The position numbers and the translations under genes were made by a program. Below, piece by piece: positions 9,846-18,900 of a stretch of 64,000 bases of DNA. The notes under the pieces are model-generated. The model was given only the letters and a program-made list of their open reading frames with translations. It was not told the DNA's origin and searched no databases. This stretch comes from Microbacterium protaetiae (lineage in GTDB: Bacteria > Actinomycetota > Actinomycetes > Actinomycetales > Microbacteriaceae), in assembly GCF_004135285.1 (NCBI RefSeq), contig NZ_CP035494.1:3162001-3226000 (forward strand), given 5' to 3'. Numbering within the stretch: position 1 is the first letter of the stretch; each line of letters begins with the position of its first letter.

Positions 9846-11852
9846 TCACCGTGGGGCGCAGCGGTACAGGCCCTGCACTCCTGACTGACTGCTGGGCACC
9901 TGGACGCAGTTCGTGGTGACCCACTCGCTGATCTGAGTCGAGGTCGTCGAGGTCGACGAGAAGAAACCGCCGCGAGTGTTCCCCGCGGCGAGGACATAGG
10001 GGATGTCACCGGCCTGCACCATCGCCGTGAACGCGTCGAGAGTGGGTACCGGATCGCCGCCGCTGAACCCGCCGATCGGCAGAATCGACGCGCCGTTCGA
10101 CGCGATGATCAGCCCCGCCGCCGTCTGAGCGGTGAACACAGCAAGCTCGTACCGGGCGCCGGTGCTGCCCTTTTCGACATACTGCAGCAGCGCGGCATAC
10201 GAGCCGTCAGAGGAGCCGGTGAACGAGCGCGTGCCTGACCGGGACGCCCCGCTCCGACCATCGCGGGCCTGAGCGCCGGCGCTGTCGTGCGTCGCCCCGG
10301 CTGCGCCGTCGTCGGGCATCCCGAATCCGGGTCCCGCGGGCGCGCGGGCCGCGACCAGCGGCTGTTGTGGGCCGCCCGTTGCCGGCCCGAGGCGTCGCAG
10401 GCCGAGCCCGCCGGAGCTGTCGCTGACTCCACCGGCGACGGGGTTGGAGCTGCTGGGGTGAGCGATGGTGACCACCGACCACACCGCGGGGGTGAGCGTC
10501 AAGCCGGCCAATGCCACGACCGTCACGACGATGCGCGCCGCGTGCGGCCAGGCCCGCCCGACGGCGAGGCCGGTGATGGCCACGAGCGCCAGTGCAGCCT
10601 GCACGAGAGCGACGGCCACCGAGTATCCGCCATAGATCGCGGCGATGCCCAGGGCGGTGAGCGATGCCGTGACCAGCAGCGCAATGGGCGGCCACAGCAT
10701 CCCTCGCCGTACCGCCCGGCTGAAGGCGGTTCCGATCAGAAGTGCGACGGGCACCGACAGCGCCGCCGTATAGAACTGGTGCATTCCGGCCACGAGCGAG
10801 AACATGGCGATGAAGGTCACCAGCCAGGTTCCCAGGAACACCCAGACGCGCGCGGGCACGTGCAGCACGATGAGGATCGCCACTGCCAGCAGCCCTGCCG
10901 GAATCAGCCATCCGATCTGGCCCGCAAGTTGCGTGTTGAACAGGCGCAGCACGCCGGCCTGACCTGAATACGGGGGAGTGAAAGAGTTGTATGCGGTGCC
11001 ATCGGCTGTCGCCTGCCCGAAACGGCCCAGACCGTTGTAGCCGAACACCATCTCCCACGGGCTGTTGTGCAGGGTGCTGCCGATGTACGGGCGTGAGCCT
11101 GGCGGAACCAACGAGACGATCGCTATCCAGGCGACCGACAGCGCAGCGCTCGTAAGTCCCGCGATCAGCAGATGCCGGATGCGGCGCCCGAGCGATTGCC
11201 GCGTGAAAAGGTAGGCAGCGGCCAAGGCGGGCCACACCGCCCACGCCTCGAGCATGTACGACTGAAAGGCGAGGGCGATGAAGGCACCGGCCAGCATCAG
11301 CCAGCCGAAACTCGCCTGTTGCACGGCTCTGAGTGCCGCCCAGGCGGTGAGAGCGAGCCCCAGCACGAAGAAGGTCTCGGGCTGGTTCGAGCGGGCCACG
11401 GCGACCAGAATCGGTGTCGTCGCGACGAGGGCCCCGGCGATGCCGCCGGCCACCGGGCCCGCCAGCCGTCGCGCGGTGACGGCGACCAAGAGCACCGCCG
11501 CGACCGCGGCGAGAGCGTTGGGCAGCACCACGGCGAAGGTCGAGAAGCCGAACAGCTTCACGAACAGCGCAGGCACCCAGTATGACCCGGGGATCTTGTC
11601 GAGCGTGACAGTGCCGGCCGGATCCATCGCCCCGAAGAAGAAGTTCGACCAGCTGCGACTCATCGACAAGGCGATCGCCGCATAGTAGTCGGAGCGGGAA
11701 CCGGCCCATGATCCCCACACCGTGAGTGCCGCAGAGCCGATGCCGAGCGCGACCAGCGTGGAGTGCCACAGCGTCCAGCGCCGCGGCATCCCTCGCGTCA
11801 GTCGTGGTGTGGCCGCGACGGTAGTCGGAACCACGGGGGCGGCGATCGTCAT
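9846..11852 (-). CDS. Membrane glycosyltransferase, GT39/ArnT-like (YkcA/YkcB type)
   Basis: This 668-residue protein has an N-terminal block of about 10-12 membrane helices and a C-terminal extracytoplasmic domain. Acidic D-Y-Y-A-A-I in the first loop, L-D-K-I-P-G-S-Y-W, and R-S-N-Q-P-E are typical of bacterial GT39/PMT-like enzymes that use polyprenyl-phosphate sugars to modify wall polymers, lipids or proteins. The acceptor is unknown. ATG 11852 was chosen because TAGCGT (11860-11865, minus strand) ends seven bases before it; the GTG nine bases further upstream would abut the -10. A Ser/Gly/Ala-rich linker precedes the tail. Confidence 0.88.
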   Translation of the reverse strand: MTIAAPVVPTTVAATPRLTRGMPRRWTLWHSTLVALGIGSAALTVWGSWAGSRSDYYAAIALSMSRSWSNFFFGAMDPAGTVTLDKIPGSYWVPALFVKLFGFSTFAVVLPNALAAVAAVLLVAVTARRLAGPVAGGIAGALVATTPILVAVARSNQPETFFVLGLALTAWAALRAVQQASFGWLMLAGAFIALAFQSYMLEAWAVWPALAAAYLFTRQSLGRRIRHLLIAGLTSAALSVAWIAIVSLVPPGSRPYIGSTLHNSPWEMVFGYNGLGRFGQATADGTAYNSFTPPYSGQAGVLRLFNTQLAGQIGWLIPAGLLAVAILIVLHVPARVWVFLGTWLVTFIAMFSLVAGMHQFYTAALSVPVALLIGTAFSRAVRRGMLWPPIALLVTASLTALGIAAIYGGYSVAVALVQAALALVAITGLAVGRAWPHAARIVVTVVALAGLTLTPAVWSVVTIAHPSSSNPVAGGVSDSSGGLGLRRLGPATGGPQQPLVAARAPAGPGFGMPDDGAAGATHDSAGAQARDGRSGASRSGTRSFTGSSDGSYAALLQYVEKGSTGARYELAVFTAQTAAGLIIASNGASILPIGGFSGGDPVPTLDAFTAMVQAGDIPYVLAAGNTRGGFFSSTSTTSTQISEWVTTNCVQVPSSQSGVQGLYRCAPR

Positions 11853-11930
11853 GACGCACACGCTAGGCGCGGCGGAACAGCGCGGGCTCGGCGCGGGCTA
11901 TGAGTGCACTGTGTCCGGCAAGATGGTGTC

Positions 11931-12707
11931 ATGCTCGACGCCACGCTCCCTGACGACCTCACCGCGGAACTCCTCGCACTGCGGGCGCGCGCCTACGGGC
12001 CGGGCACGGGCTTGTCCGGTGATCCGAGCGCTGCGACACGCCTGGCGGAGCTCGAGAGGATGCTGCGCGGCGACCATCTTCGAGAGCCGGTGGTGGCGGT
12101 TCTTCCGCGGCGCCCGGACGAAGAGCCGCAGGCGGCTGCCGCCGCCCGCGCGGCGCGAGCTGCAACCCCCTCTGTCTCTGCGCGGCGTCGCTTCCGCCTG
12201 CGTACGCTCAGTGCGGCAGTAGCCATTGTGGTGGCTGGCGCAACGCTGCTGACGGGCGCATTCGTGGTCGGACGGTCGACCGCGCAGGCACCGAGCGATC
12301 CGGTTGCGAGGTTGCAGCTGACTGCGGATGCCCCCGCGACGGCCGACGAGAAAGCGAACGCGACGAGGGTCCTCGAGCAGTGGGGAGGCGACGTTTCTCA
12401 CCTGCGGGTGTCGGAGAGATTCGGCAACGTCGCCGTGTGGACAGCCCCGTTCGCCGGCGGAGGCAGGTGCGCAGTCCTGACGTGGGCCACGTCATACGAT
12501 GGCTCGCCCGACTACAGCGTGATGTCGGTGCTGGGTGGCGGGTGCGCGCCGGCGGGTCAGGATCCCGTGTTCGACATGCAGAACAATCTCGGCACCGACC
12601 TGTCTCTTCCTGACGAAGCGAATGTCGCGGGGGCGTGGCTGCGCTTCAGCGTGCACGGCGATACGGCCCTGGTGTGGATCACGGTTCCGGAAGCGACCGG
12701 CAGTTGA
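11931..12707 (+). CDS. Predicted membrane-anchored extracytoplasmic protein, unknown function
   Basis: The 258-residue protein has a hydrophilic, Ala/Arg-rich N-terminus, one membrane helix near residues 95-118 and an external domain of about 140 residues with two cysteines that could form a disulfide. This is the topology of membrane-bound anti-sigma-like proteins, but no zinc-binding H-x3-C-x2-C motif is visible and no sigma factor gene is adjacent. The ATG at 11931 begins the frame's globular region; a longer start at 11904 is possible. The stop directly abuts the converging stop of the next gene. Confidence 0.7.
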   Translation: MLDATLPDDLTAELLALRARAYGPGTGLSGDPSAATRLAELERMLRGDHLREPVVAVLPRRPDEEPQAAAAARAARAATPSVSARRRFRLRTLSAAVAIVVAGATLLTGAFVVGRSTAQAPSDPVARLQLTADAPATADEKANATRVLEQWGGDVSHLRVSERFGNVAVWTAPFAGGGRCAVLTWATSYDGSPDYSVMSVLGGGCAPAGQDPVFDMQNNLGTDLSLPDEANVAGAWLRFSVHGDTALVWITVPEATGS

Positions 12708-13346
12708 TCAGAGTTCGATAGCGTCGCCGGGGTCGAGCTCGAAGAACTCGCCGCCGTGCTGCTCGACCGCCCAGGCCAGTCGGTCGCGGGCGCTGCGCCG
12801 GCCGAGATCCGAGATCGTCATGTCGTGGGTGCCGAATACGCGACGCGGGGCGACGGCGAGCACGAAGTCCATGGCCTCGCCGATCTTCAGCCAGGGCGCT
12901 CCGGCTGGCGCGGCGAGCAGGGCGATGCTCTTGCCTTCGGGCACGGCATACGAGTCGCCCGGATAGTAGAAGACGTCATCCACGAGAACGCCCACATTGT
13001 CGATCACCGGGATCGACTCATGGATGACGGCGTGCCGCCCACCGAAGAACTCGAGGGTGAACGGGGCGACGACCACGCGGTCGCCCGGGGCGACGACGGT
13101 GATGTCATAGCCGGATGCCGCGGCTGCGACACCCGCCGGCCCGAAGATCGGCACCGGGCCGGCCGCCCCCAGGATGCGGTCGAGGTGCTCGGGTGTCCAA
13201 TGATCGGCGTGTTCATGCGTGATGACAACGCTGACGACATCATGCAGATCGGTGAGAGGCTCGGTGTACCCGCCCGGGTCGATGACGAGGGTGCTGCCGC
13301 CGGATTCGACGACGAGAGCGGCGTGTTCGTGCTTGGTGACTCGCAT
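12708..13346 (-). CDS. Metallo-beta-lactamase-fold hydrolase (UlaG/YtnP-like)
   Basis: This 212-residue protein has the metal-binding signature T-H-E-H-A-D-H-W near residue 44 and G-T-H-D-M-T near 190. The early V-V-E-S-G-G-S-T-L-V-I-D-P-G-G pattern is typical of the UlaG-like branch of the superfamily. Its substrate is unknown. ATG 13346 was preferred over a start 156 bases further upstream because the N-terminal extension has no recognisable domain and would run into the promoter of tRNA-Glu. Confidence 0.85.
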   Translation of the reverse strand: MRVTKHEHAALVVESGGSTLVIDPGGYTEPLTDLHDVVSVVITHEHADHWTPEHLDRILGAAGPVPIFGPAGVAAAASGYDITVVAPGDRVVVAPFTLEFFGGRHAVIHESIPVIDNVGVLVDDVFYYPGDSYAVPEGKSIALLAAPAGAPWLKIGEAMDFVLAVAPRRVFGTHDMTISDLGRRSARDRLAWAVEQHGGEFFELDPGDAIEL

Positions 13347-13402
13347 GGCAGAAGTCAACTCCGCGGGCGCTCGGTGGGCAAGCCGGGGCGCGCCGGGTGA
13401 TT

Positions 13403-13431
13403 TTGCGGCACCCGATCGGCCATGGCATACT
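13403..13431 (+). promoter_or_regulatory. Promoter of tRNA-Glu
   Basis: TTGCGG (13403-13408) and CATACT (13426-13431) are separated by 17 bases. The tRNA begins 32 bases after the -10, the same layout as at tRNA-Gln. Confidence 0.65.
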
Positions 13432-13463
13432 TGTACGGTTGCCTCCGGAGCACCGGAGAAGAC

Positions 13464-13536
13464 GGCCCCATCGTATAGCGGCCTAGTACGCCGCCCTCTC
13501 ACGGCGGTAACGCGGGTTCGAATCCCGCTGGGGTCA
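13464..13536 (+). tRNA. tRNA-Glu (anticodon CTC)
   Basis: The acceptor GGCCCCA/TGGGGTC, anticodon stem CCGCC/GGCGG with loop CTCTCAC (anticodon CTC), T stem GCGGG/CCCGC with loop TTCGAAT, and discriminator A at 13536 give a complete tRNA-Glu. Its 3' half, from 13491, is the left copy of a 105-bp direct repeat. The half seen here was therefore probably supplied or duplicated by an integration event, leaving the tRNA functional. Confidence 0.97.
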
Positions 13537-13595
13537 CATCAGCCCGGCTCCCTTGAATCATCAGGGGAGCCGGGCTTTTTGCATGCGGGTTTCAG
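13491..13595 (+). repeat. Left direct repeat (attL-like)
   Basis: This copy completes the intact tRNA-Glu from the anticodon stem onward and continues through the terminator to TTCAG. The bases immediately outside (13490 and 13596) differ from those around the right copy, which defines the ends. Confidence 0.9.
13541..13580 (+). terminator. Intrinsic terminator of tRNA-Glu
   Basis: AGCCCGGCTCCC pairs with GGGAGCCGGGCT and is followed by TTTT. It lies inside the direct repeat, so a second copy exists at 14421-14460. Confidence 0.88.
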
Positions 13596-13612
13596 TTGGC
13601 TCTTTTCGGTCT

Positions 13613-13633
13613 GTGGCACCAGTTTGGCAACAG
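13613..13633 (+). repeat. Possible integrase arm-type repeat, left
   Basis: GTGGCACCAGTTTGGCAACAG lies 18 bases inside the left direct repeat. It closely resembles GCGGCAACAGTTTGCAACACT at 14260-14280 near the other end, in the same orientation. Paired repeats next to att cores are typical arm sites of tyrosine recombinases. The role is inferred. Confidence 0.45.
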
Positions 13634-13704
13634 CCGTACCGCCGAGGAGTAGTGGCCTGAAGTGTCTCCAGCGGAGTGCATATATTCGTAATACAATTGT
13701 GTTC

Positions 13705-13965
13705 ATGGAGCGGAAGATTCACGGGCGCGAGGTATCGGAGGCGCAGATCGATGAGTGGGTCGTCGAGGCTGAAGCTGGTTATGACGTCGAGGAGTTGAAG
13801 TCGCGGAGAGGGCGCCCCGTTCGCGGCGCCGAAGCATCGCAGGTGATTCCGGTCCGGCTCACGGTCGAGGAGCTCGACGCTGTCATGGCGCGGGCTGAGC
13901 GCGAACATCTGAACCGGTCAGAGGCTATCCGCGCCGCCCTAGCTGTCTGGGCGAACGTGGCGTGA
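13705..13965 (+). CDS. Ribbon-helix-helix (CopG-like) antitoxin-type protein
   Basis: The 86-residue protein ends in a ribbon-helix-helix: V-I-P-V-R-L-T-V-E-E-L forms the strand and first helix, and H-L-N-R-S-E-A-I-R-A-A-L the second (residues 47-82). The N-terminal 45 residues are charged and probably contact the partner protein. TACAAT (13692-13697), the best -10 hexamer in the area, precedes the ATG by seven bases. The stop overlaps the next start by four bases (GTGA). These features fit the DNA-binding antitoxin of a type II toxin-antitoxin pair. Confidence 0.8.
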   Translation: MERKIHGREVSEAQIDEWVVEAEAGYDVEELKSRRGRPVRGAEASQVIPVRLTVEELDAVMARAEREHLNRSEAIRAALAVWANVA

Positions 13966-14201
13966 TCGTCCGGCCTTCGGCGCGTAAACACGGCATCAGC
14001 TCCAACGACGGGGTCGAAGCTGCAACATGGCCGTTGGTTTCTGTTCCGCTGGACGACGACGACCCGCGGCGCTTCCTCCGGCTCGGATTCGACACCCGGG
14101 GTCGTCTCTTGGAATTTGTCGTCCTCGTTTGGGATGACGGGACGGAGGAGCTGATTCACGCCATGAAATGTCGCCAGCAGTATCTCGGTCTTCTCAACTG
14201 A
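13962..14201 (+). CDS. Small putative toxin partner of the RHH protein
   Basis: This 79-residue protein starts R-P-S-A-R-K-H-G-I and ends with I-H-A-M-K-C-R-Q-Q-Y-L-G-L-L, with a central R-L-L-E-F-V-V-L-V strand. The pattern is one I associate with small actinobacterial genes coupled to RHH antitoxins and distantly resembling the BrnT/RelE-like fold. The GTG start overlaps the antitoxin stop, so translation is coupled. No catalytic residue can be assigned, and toxicity is inferred from context only. Confidence 0.62.
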   Translation: MIVRPSARKHGISSNDGVEAATWPLVSVPLDDDDPRRFLRLGFDTRGRLLEFVVLVWDDGTEELIHAMKCRQQYLGLLN

Positions 14202-14259
14202 CGTGGTCTTTCGGAGAATCACGCTCGACCTGTGTCGAGCCAGGGAAGGCATAGGCTCC

Positions 14260-14280
14260 GCGGCAACAGTTTGCAACACT
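14260..14280 (+). repeat. Possible integrase arm-type repeat, right
   Basis: GCGGCAACAGTTTGCAACACT lies 90 bases inside the right direct repeat and matches the left arm-type candidate at most positions. A GCTCGAC/GTCGAGC hairpin (14223-14240) lies just upstream, after the second cassette gene, but lacks a T tract. Confidence 0.4.
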
Positions 14281-14370
14281 CATCCGGAAACGTGAGGCAC
14301 GCGGTTCATCTTGTGGGGCCGAATTGGCCCGTAGTTCCGCGGTTCCATGTCCCGGAAAGTATGGTGTGTT

Positions 14371-14475
14371 CCGCCCTCTCACGGCGGTAACGCGGGTTCG
14401 AATCCCGCTGGGGTCACATCAGCCCGGCTCCCTTGAACCATCAGGGGAGCCGGGCTTTTTGCATGCGGGTTTCAG
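14371..14475 (+). repeat. Right direct repeat (attR-like) with 3' fragment of tRNA-Glu
   Basis: Bases 14371-14416 are the anticodon arm, T arm and acceptor 3' strand of tRNA-Glu without its 5' half, so this copy is not a tRNA gene. The second terminator hairpin follows at 14421-14460. The last three bases before 14475 also contain the stop codon of the leftward MFS gene, so the repeat overlaps a coding end. This copy is probably the original chromosomal 3' end. Confidence 0.9.
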
Positions 14476-15773
14476 GCAGCGGATTCCGATGTATCGGAGT
14501 GCCGGGCTGTGCGCAGCGGTGAGACGATCACGATGAGGGCAGCCGCCGCGAAGATGACGGCTCCGATTCCGATGGTGAGGCGATAGCCCAAGCATGTCGC
14601 CAGGAGTCCCGCCAGGAGGGCTCCGAGCAAGAAGATGACGCGGTTGACTGTCCGGATTGTCGAGTTCATCCTTCCCTGCAGGGCGTCGGGCGCTATCGCC
14701 TGCCGATATCCGGTGTCGTTGGCATCTTCGATGCCCATGGACAGGCCGTAGACGAATTGCGCAGCCGATACCAGGGTCAGCAGAACGACGATCCCGCTGG
14801 CCGCGTCGATCGGCACGATGGCGAGGCTGAGCCACGGCACGACAATCAAGGCTCGGCCGACGAAGATCCCCCATCCGGCGCCGAGTCGGGCGCCGATGCG
14901 TGGCGCGATGAGGGCGCCGAGAAAGCCACCGACCGCCCCGAACGCGAGTGTGACGCCGTAGGCCCATGCCGGCAGGCCAAGCTCACGGAGGACGAAGACG
15001 GCATAGATCGTCGACACGATGCTGTTGGCCAGGAACCAGGTGTGAACCGAGAGCGCAAGAGGACGGAGCATCCGATGCCGGTAGGTGTAGCGCATTCCTT
15101 CGGCGATGTCATGGCCGATGTGACGACCATCCGTGCGCGGTGCTGGCTTCGGCTCCTTGATTCGGATTCGAGATTGGAGCACCGCCGAGAAGCCGGTGAT
15201 GACGGCGTCGGACAAGAACAGGATGGGTGCACCCAGCAGGTTGAGGAGTGCTCCGCCCAGGGCAGGACCTGCGGTGCCGGCCACCGTGCTGCTCTGGCCG
15301 AGTCGCGCGTTGGCCATCACGAGTGAATCCCGAGGAACAATGCGTGGCAGAAGCGGCTGCGAGGCCGAGTCCGCGAACAGCACCAAGACCCCGAGGACCA
15401 CGGTGACAATCGCCAACGACCAAAAGTTGAGTGCATTCACGAGCAGCAAGATCGTGATCGATGCCAGGGCGAGGGCCCGTCCGACGCTGGTGACCACCAG
15501 TGTGAGCTGCCGGCGCCAGCGATCCATGAGAGCGCCGACGATCAGCCCGAGGAACACGTAGGGGGCGACGCCGAGAGCGCTGAAGATGCTGATTTCAACG
15601 GGCGTTGCGTGGAGCACCGTGACGATCAGAACCTGAAAGGCGACGCCGGACACCGCGCTTCCGAATGCTCGGATCGTCGTGGCGCTCCAGAAGAAGGCGA
15701 AGGAGGGGAGCCGGAGCACTTCACGAGGACGACCTGCGGCGCTGGCGTGTTCCGGAACCGCCGCGTCGCGCAT
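14472..15773 (-). CDS. MFS exporter (MFS_3/EntS-like)
   Basis: The 433-residue, 12-helix protein has S-F-A-F-F-W-S-A-T near residue 24, a D-R-W-R-R-Q motif-A-like loop near 85, and R-G-M-R-Y-T-type loop spacing. Relatives export macrolides, siderophores or other small molecules. TAGGCT (15780-15785, minus strand) ends exactly six bases before the ATG, so the gene is probably leaderless. Its stop codon lies within the right tRNA-Glu repeat. Confidence 0.85.
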   Translation of the reverse strand: MRDAAVPEHASAAGRPREVLRLPSFAFFWSATTIRAFGSAVSGVAFQVLIVTVLHATPVEISIFSALGVAPYVFLGLIVGALMDRWRRQLTLVVTSVGRALALASITILLLVNALNFWSLAIVTVVLGVLVLFADSASQPLLPRIVPRDSLVMANARLGQSSTVAGTAGPALGGALLNLLGAPILFLSDAVITGFSAVLQSRIRIKEPKPAPRTDGRHIGHDIAEGMRYTYRHRMLRPLALSVHTWFLANSIVSTIYAVFVLRELGLPAWAYGVTLAFGAVGGFLGALIAPRIGARLGAGWGIFVGRALIVVPWLSLAIVPIDAASGIVVLLTLVSAAQFVYGLSMGIEDANDTGYRQAIAPDALQGRMNSTIRTVNRVIFLLGALLAGLLATCLGYRLTIGIGAVIFAAAALIVIVSPLRTARHSDTSESAA

Positions 15774-15904
15774 GCGCTCAGCCTACCGGCGACTCATTTC
15801 GGTCCGATTGATCGGGTATGACGGGAACGTCAACGCTGACGGGGCCCGCGCTGACGGCGAGGAACGCTTCAGGAACAGACGCTACCGCTGCGATGACCCG
15901 GGTT

Positions 15905-18900
15905 CTACGCCCGCGCCTGTCGGCGGGTGGCTGGTGCCTCGGTGGCGTCCGTATCATCGGCGGCTGATGGCCGCGCCGTGGCATCCTTCTTCTCGGCCCG
16001 CTTCTCACGGCCACGCTCGAAGAGCTGGTAGAGCACGGGAACGAGGATGAGGGTCAGCGCCGTCGACGAGATGAGCCCGCCGATGACGACGATCGCGAGG
16101 TCCTGGCTGATGAAGCCGCTAGAGCCGGTGACGCCGAGCGCCATCGGCAGCAGAGCGAAGATCGTGGCCAGGGCGGTCATCAAGATCGGGCGCATGCGCT
16201 GGCGTGCTCCGTTGAACACGGCATCGCGCACACTCTGACCCTGCCGCCGATACTGATTCACCAGGTCGATGAGCACTATCGCGTTCGTCACGACGATGCC
16301 GATGAGCATCAGCATGCCGATGAGCGCCGAGATGCCCAACGGGTGTCCGGTCACCAGCAGCATGGCGATAGCACCGGTCGCGGCGAACGGGATCGACACC
16401 AGCAGTATCAGCGGCTGTGCCAGCGAGCGGAACGTCGCCACCAGCAGCAGGAACACGATCGCGATGGCCACGAGCATGGCGATGCCCAGCTGCGCGAACG
16501 ACTCCTGCTGGGTCTGGGCGAGGCCGCCGATGTCGGCAGAGACGCCGTCGGGCAGATCGAGGTCGTCGAGGCGCTCCTGCACCGCGGTCGTGACAGCACC
16601 GAGCTCACCCTCGGCCGGCGTGATCGAGATGGTCGCGACCAGGTCGCCGTCCTGGCGGGTGAGCGAGGTGGGTCCGGTAACCGTCTTGACATCGGCCACA
16701 TCCGTGAGCGGCACCAGGCCTGCCGCGGTCGGAATCTTCAAGTCGCTGAGCTGATCGACCGTGGTGGGGATATCGGCGGCGTCGACGAACACGCGGTAAT
16801 CCTCGCCGTCGATACGCACGGTTCCGATGCTCTGCGGCGAAAGGACGCCGCCGACCATGCTCACCAGCTGGATCTCGGTGAATCCGTGCTCGAGCGCCGT
16901 CTTGCGATCCACCGTGATCTGAACGCTGGGTTGCGCGGGCGCCAGATCACTGCTGACATCTGCGGCATCCGGCGTGTCCTTCAGCGCGGCGAAGACGCCG
17001 TCGGCAGCATCCGCGAGATCGGCCTCATTCGCCGCATGCACCTCGACGTCGACGGTCCCGCCGAAGCCTCCGGCGCTGGCGGCGTCGGAGAGGCTGACCT
17101 CACCAGGGCCGTCGATCTTGGCCAGCTGCGCGCGCACGTCGGTCTGCAACGCCGCCTGGTCTGCCTTCGGATCGGTGTTCACGATGAAGGTGGCGGTACC
17201 GCCGCCTCCGCCCAGCAGTGCAGAGAAGTCACCGGAGCCGCCGCTCGTGCCCGCCATCAGCATGACGTCTTCGACGCCGTCGACATCGAGCAGAGTGTCT
17301 TCGACGTCGCGCGCGCCGTCGGAGATGGTGTCCAGATCCGACCCCGACGGGAAAGTCTGCGTGACCATGACCATGTTCTGACCGGTGTTGCCCAGGAAGT
17401 CGACCTTCATGAGGGGGATCAGCGACACGGTGATCACCAGCAGCAACGCCGACGAGACAAGAGTGATGACGGGGTGCCTCTGCGTACCCCGCAGGATGGG
17501 GCGATATCCACGCTGCAGCCAGCTGCGGTGCTCCTTTTCTTCGGCGGCGGCGCGAATCGCCTCGACGTCGCCGCCCGCCTTGGGTGCGCGCAGGAACCAG
17601 TACGAGAGCACGGGCGCGATCGTGAGGGCCACCAGCAGCGAGGAGAGCATGGCGATGGTGACAGTGAGCGCGAACGGGTTGAACAACTCGCCGACGGTGC
17701 CGCCGACGAAGGCGATCGGCAGGAAGACGGCCACGGTCGTCAGAGTGGATGACGTGATCGCCCCGGCGACCTCGCGTACTGCGGTGAGGATGGCCTGCAC
17801 CTTGGCCTCACCGTACGACAGGTGCCGCTTGATGTTCTCGATGACGACGATCGAGTCGTCGACGACGCGCCCGATCGCGATGGTGAGCGCGCCCAGCGTC
17901 AGCATGTTCAGCGAGTAGCCACCGAGATTGAGCCCGATGAAGGTCACGAGCACCGAGAGCGGAATCGAGATTGCCGTCACGATCGTCGAGCGCAGCGACA
18001 GCAGGAAGATCAAGATCACGACGATCGCGAACAACAGGCCGAGCAGACCCTCGGTGGCCAAATGGAGGATGGACTCCTCGATGAAGGGGGCCTGGTCGAA
18101 GACGACCGTGAGGTCCACGCTCGGAAGATCGTCGGCCAGCTCGCTGATCGCGTCGTTGACGGCATGCGAGATCGCCACGACATCGCCGCCGTCGCTTGCG
18201 GTGATCGAGATCGACAGTGCCTGCTCACCGTTCATGCGGGTGATCGAGGTGGGAGCTTCGGTGACAAGCGACACGTCGGCGACGGCGCCCACCGTGAGCA
18301 CAGTGCCCGGTTGGGTCTGGCTCGCCACAGGAAGCTTCTTTATGTCGTCGACCGAGGTGACCGCTGTTCCGCCCTGTACGGGGAGGAGTTGCCCGTCTTC
18401 GGTGACGCTGCCCACCGGAAGGGTGATGCCGTTCGCCTGCAGTACCTGCGTGAGCGCTTGGGAGGTGATGCCGTTCTTCGCGAGCTTCGCATCGTCGGGG
18501 GTGATCACGACGCGCTGCACGGCGCCGCCCGACACCGCCGCTGCCCGCACCCCGTCGATGCCCTCGAGCTTGGGCACGACCGTGTCGGAGAGCTTGGCAG
18601 ACAGTGCGGCGACGTCGTCGTCAGCCGACGACGCCGTCATGAAGATGACCGGGATGTCCGACGTGCTGCCGGCGACGAGGTTGGGCTCGGCGTCACCGGG
18701 CAGCTTCGACTGGATGCCGCTGAGTGCTTGCTCGACCGTGGCACGGAAGTCGTCGGCATCGGTGCCGTACGCGTAGGCGATCGAGACCATCGACATCCCC
18801 GACGACGAGGTCGCCACGACCTGCTCGACGCCGTCGAGATCAGCGACCGCCTGCGTCACCGGCACACTCACCTGCTCGTCGACCACTTGCGGGCTCGCGC

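Larger units (their letters stand above)
13491..14475. mobile_element. 880-bp-period cassette flanked by 105-bp repeats at tRNA-Glu
   Basis: Two 105-bp copies (13491-13595 and 14371-14475) differ at one base (T13558 versus C14438). Each holds the 3' half of tRNA-Glu plus its terminator hairpin. Between them lie 775 bp that look more A/T-rich than the surroundings and hold an RHH antitoxin-like gene and a coupled small gene. This is the structure left by site-specific integration into a tRNA 3' end. No integrase is present, so it is either a deletion remnant or a passively mobilised cassette. Confidence 0.78.

Noticed and set aside
13347..13359. Leaderless -10 (TTGACT) before the metallo-beta-lactamase gene, and a similar one before the oxidoreductase at 62839
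   Set aside because: Both lack the near-invariant A at position 2 of the -10 hexamer, so they were not counted as leaderless starts.
14223..14240. Terminator after the cassette's second gene
   Set aside because: The stem is perfect but no T tract follows on either strand, so it is noted only as a hairpin.
14371..14416. Second tRNA-Glu gene
   Set aside because: The 5' acceptor strand and D arm are missing; it is a duplicated 3' fragment.
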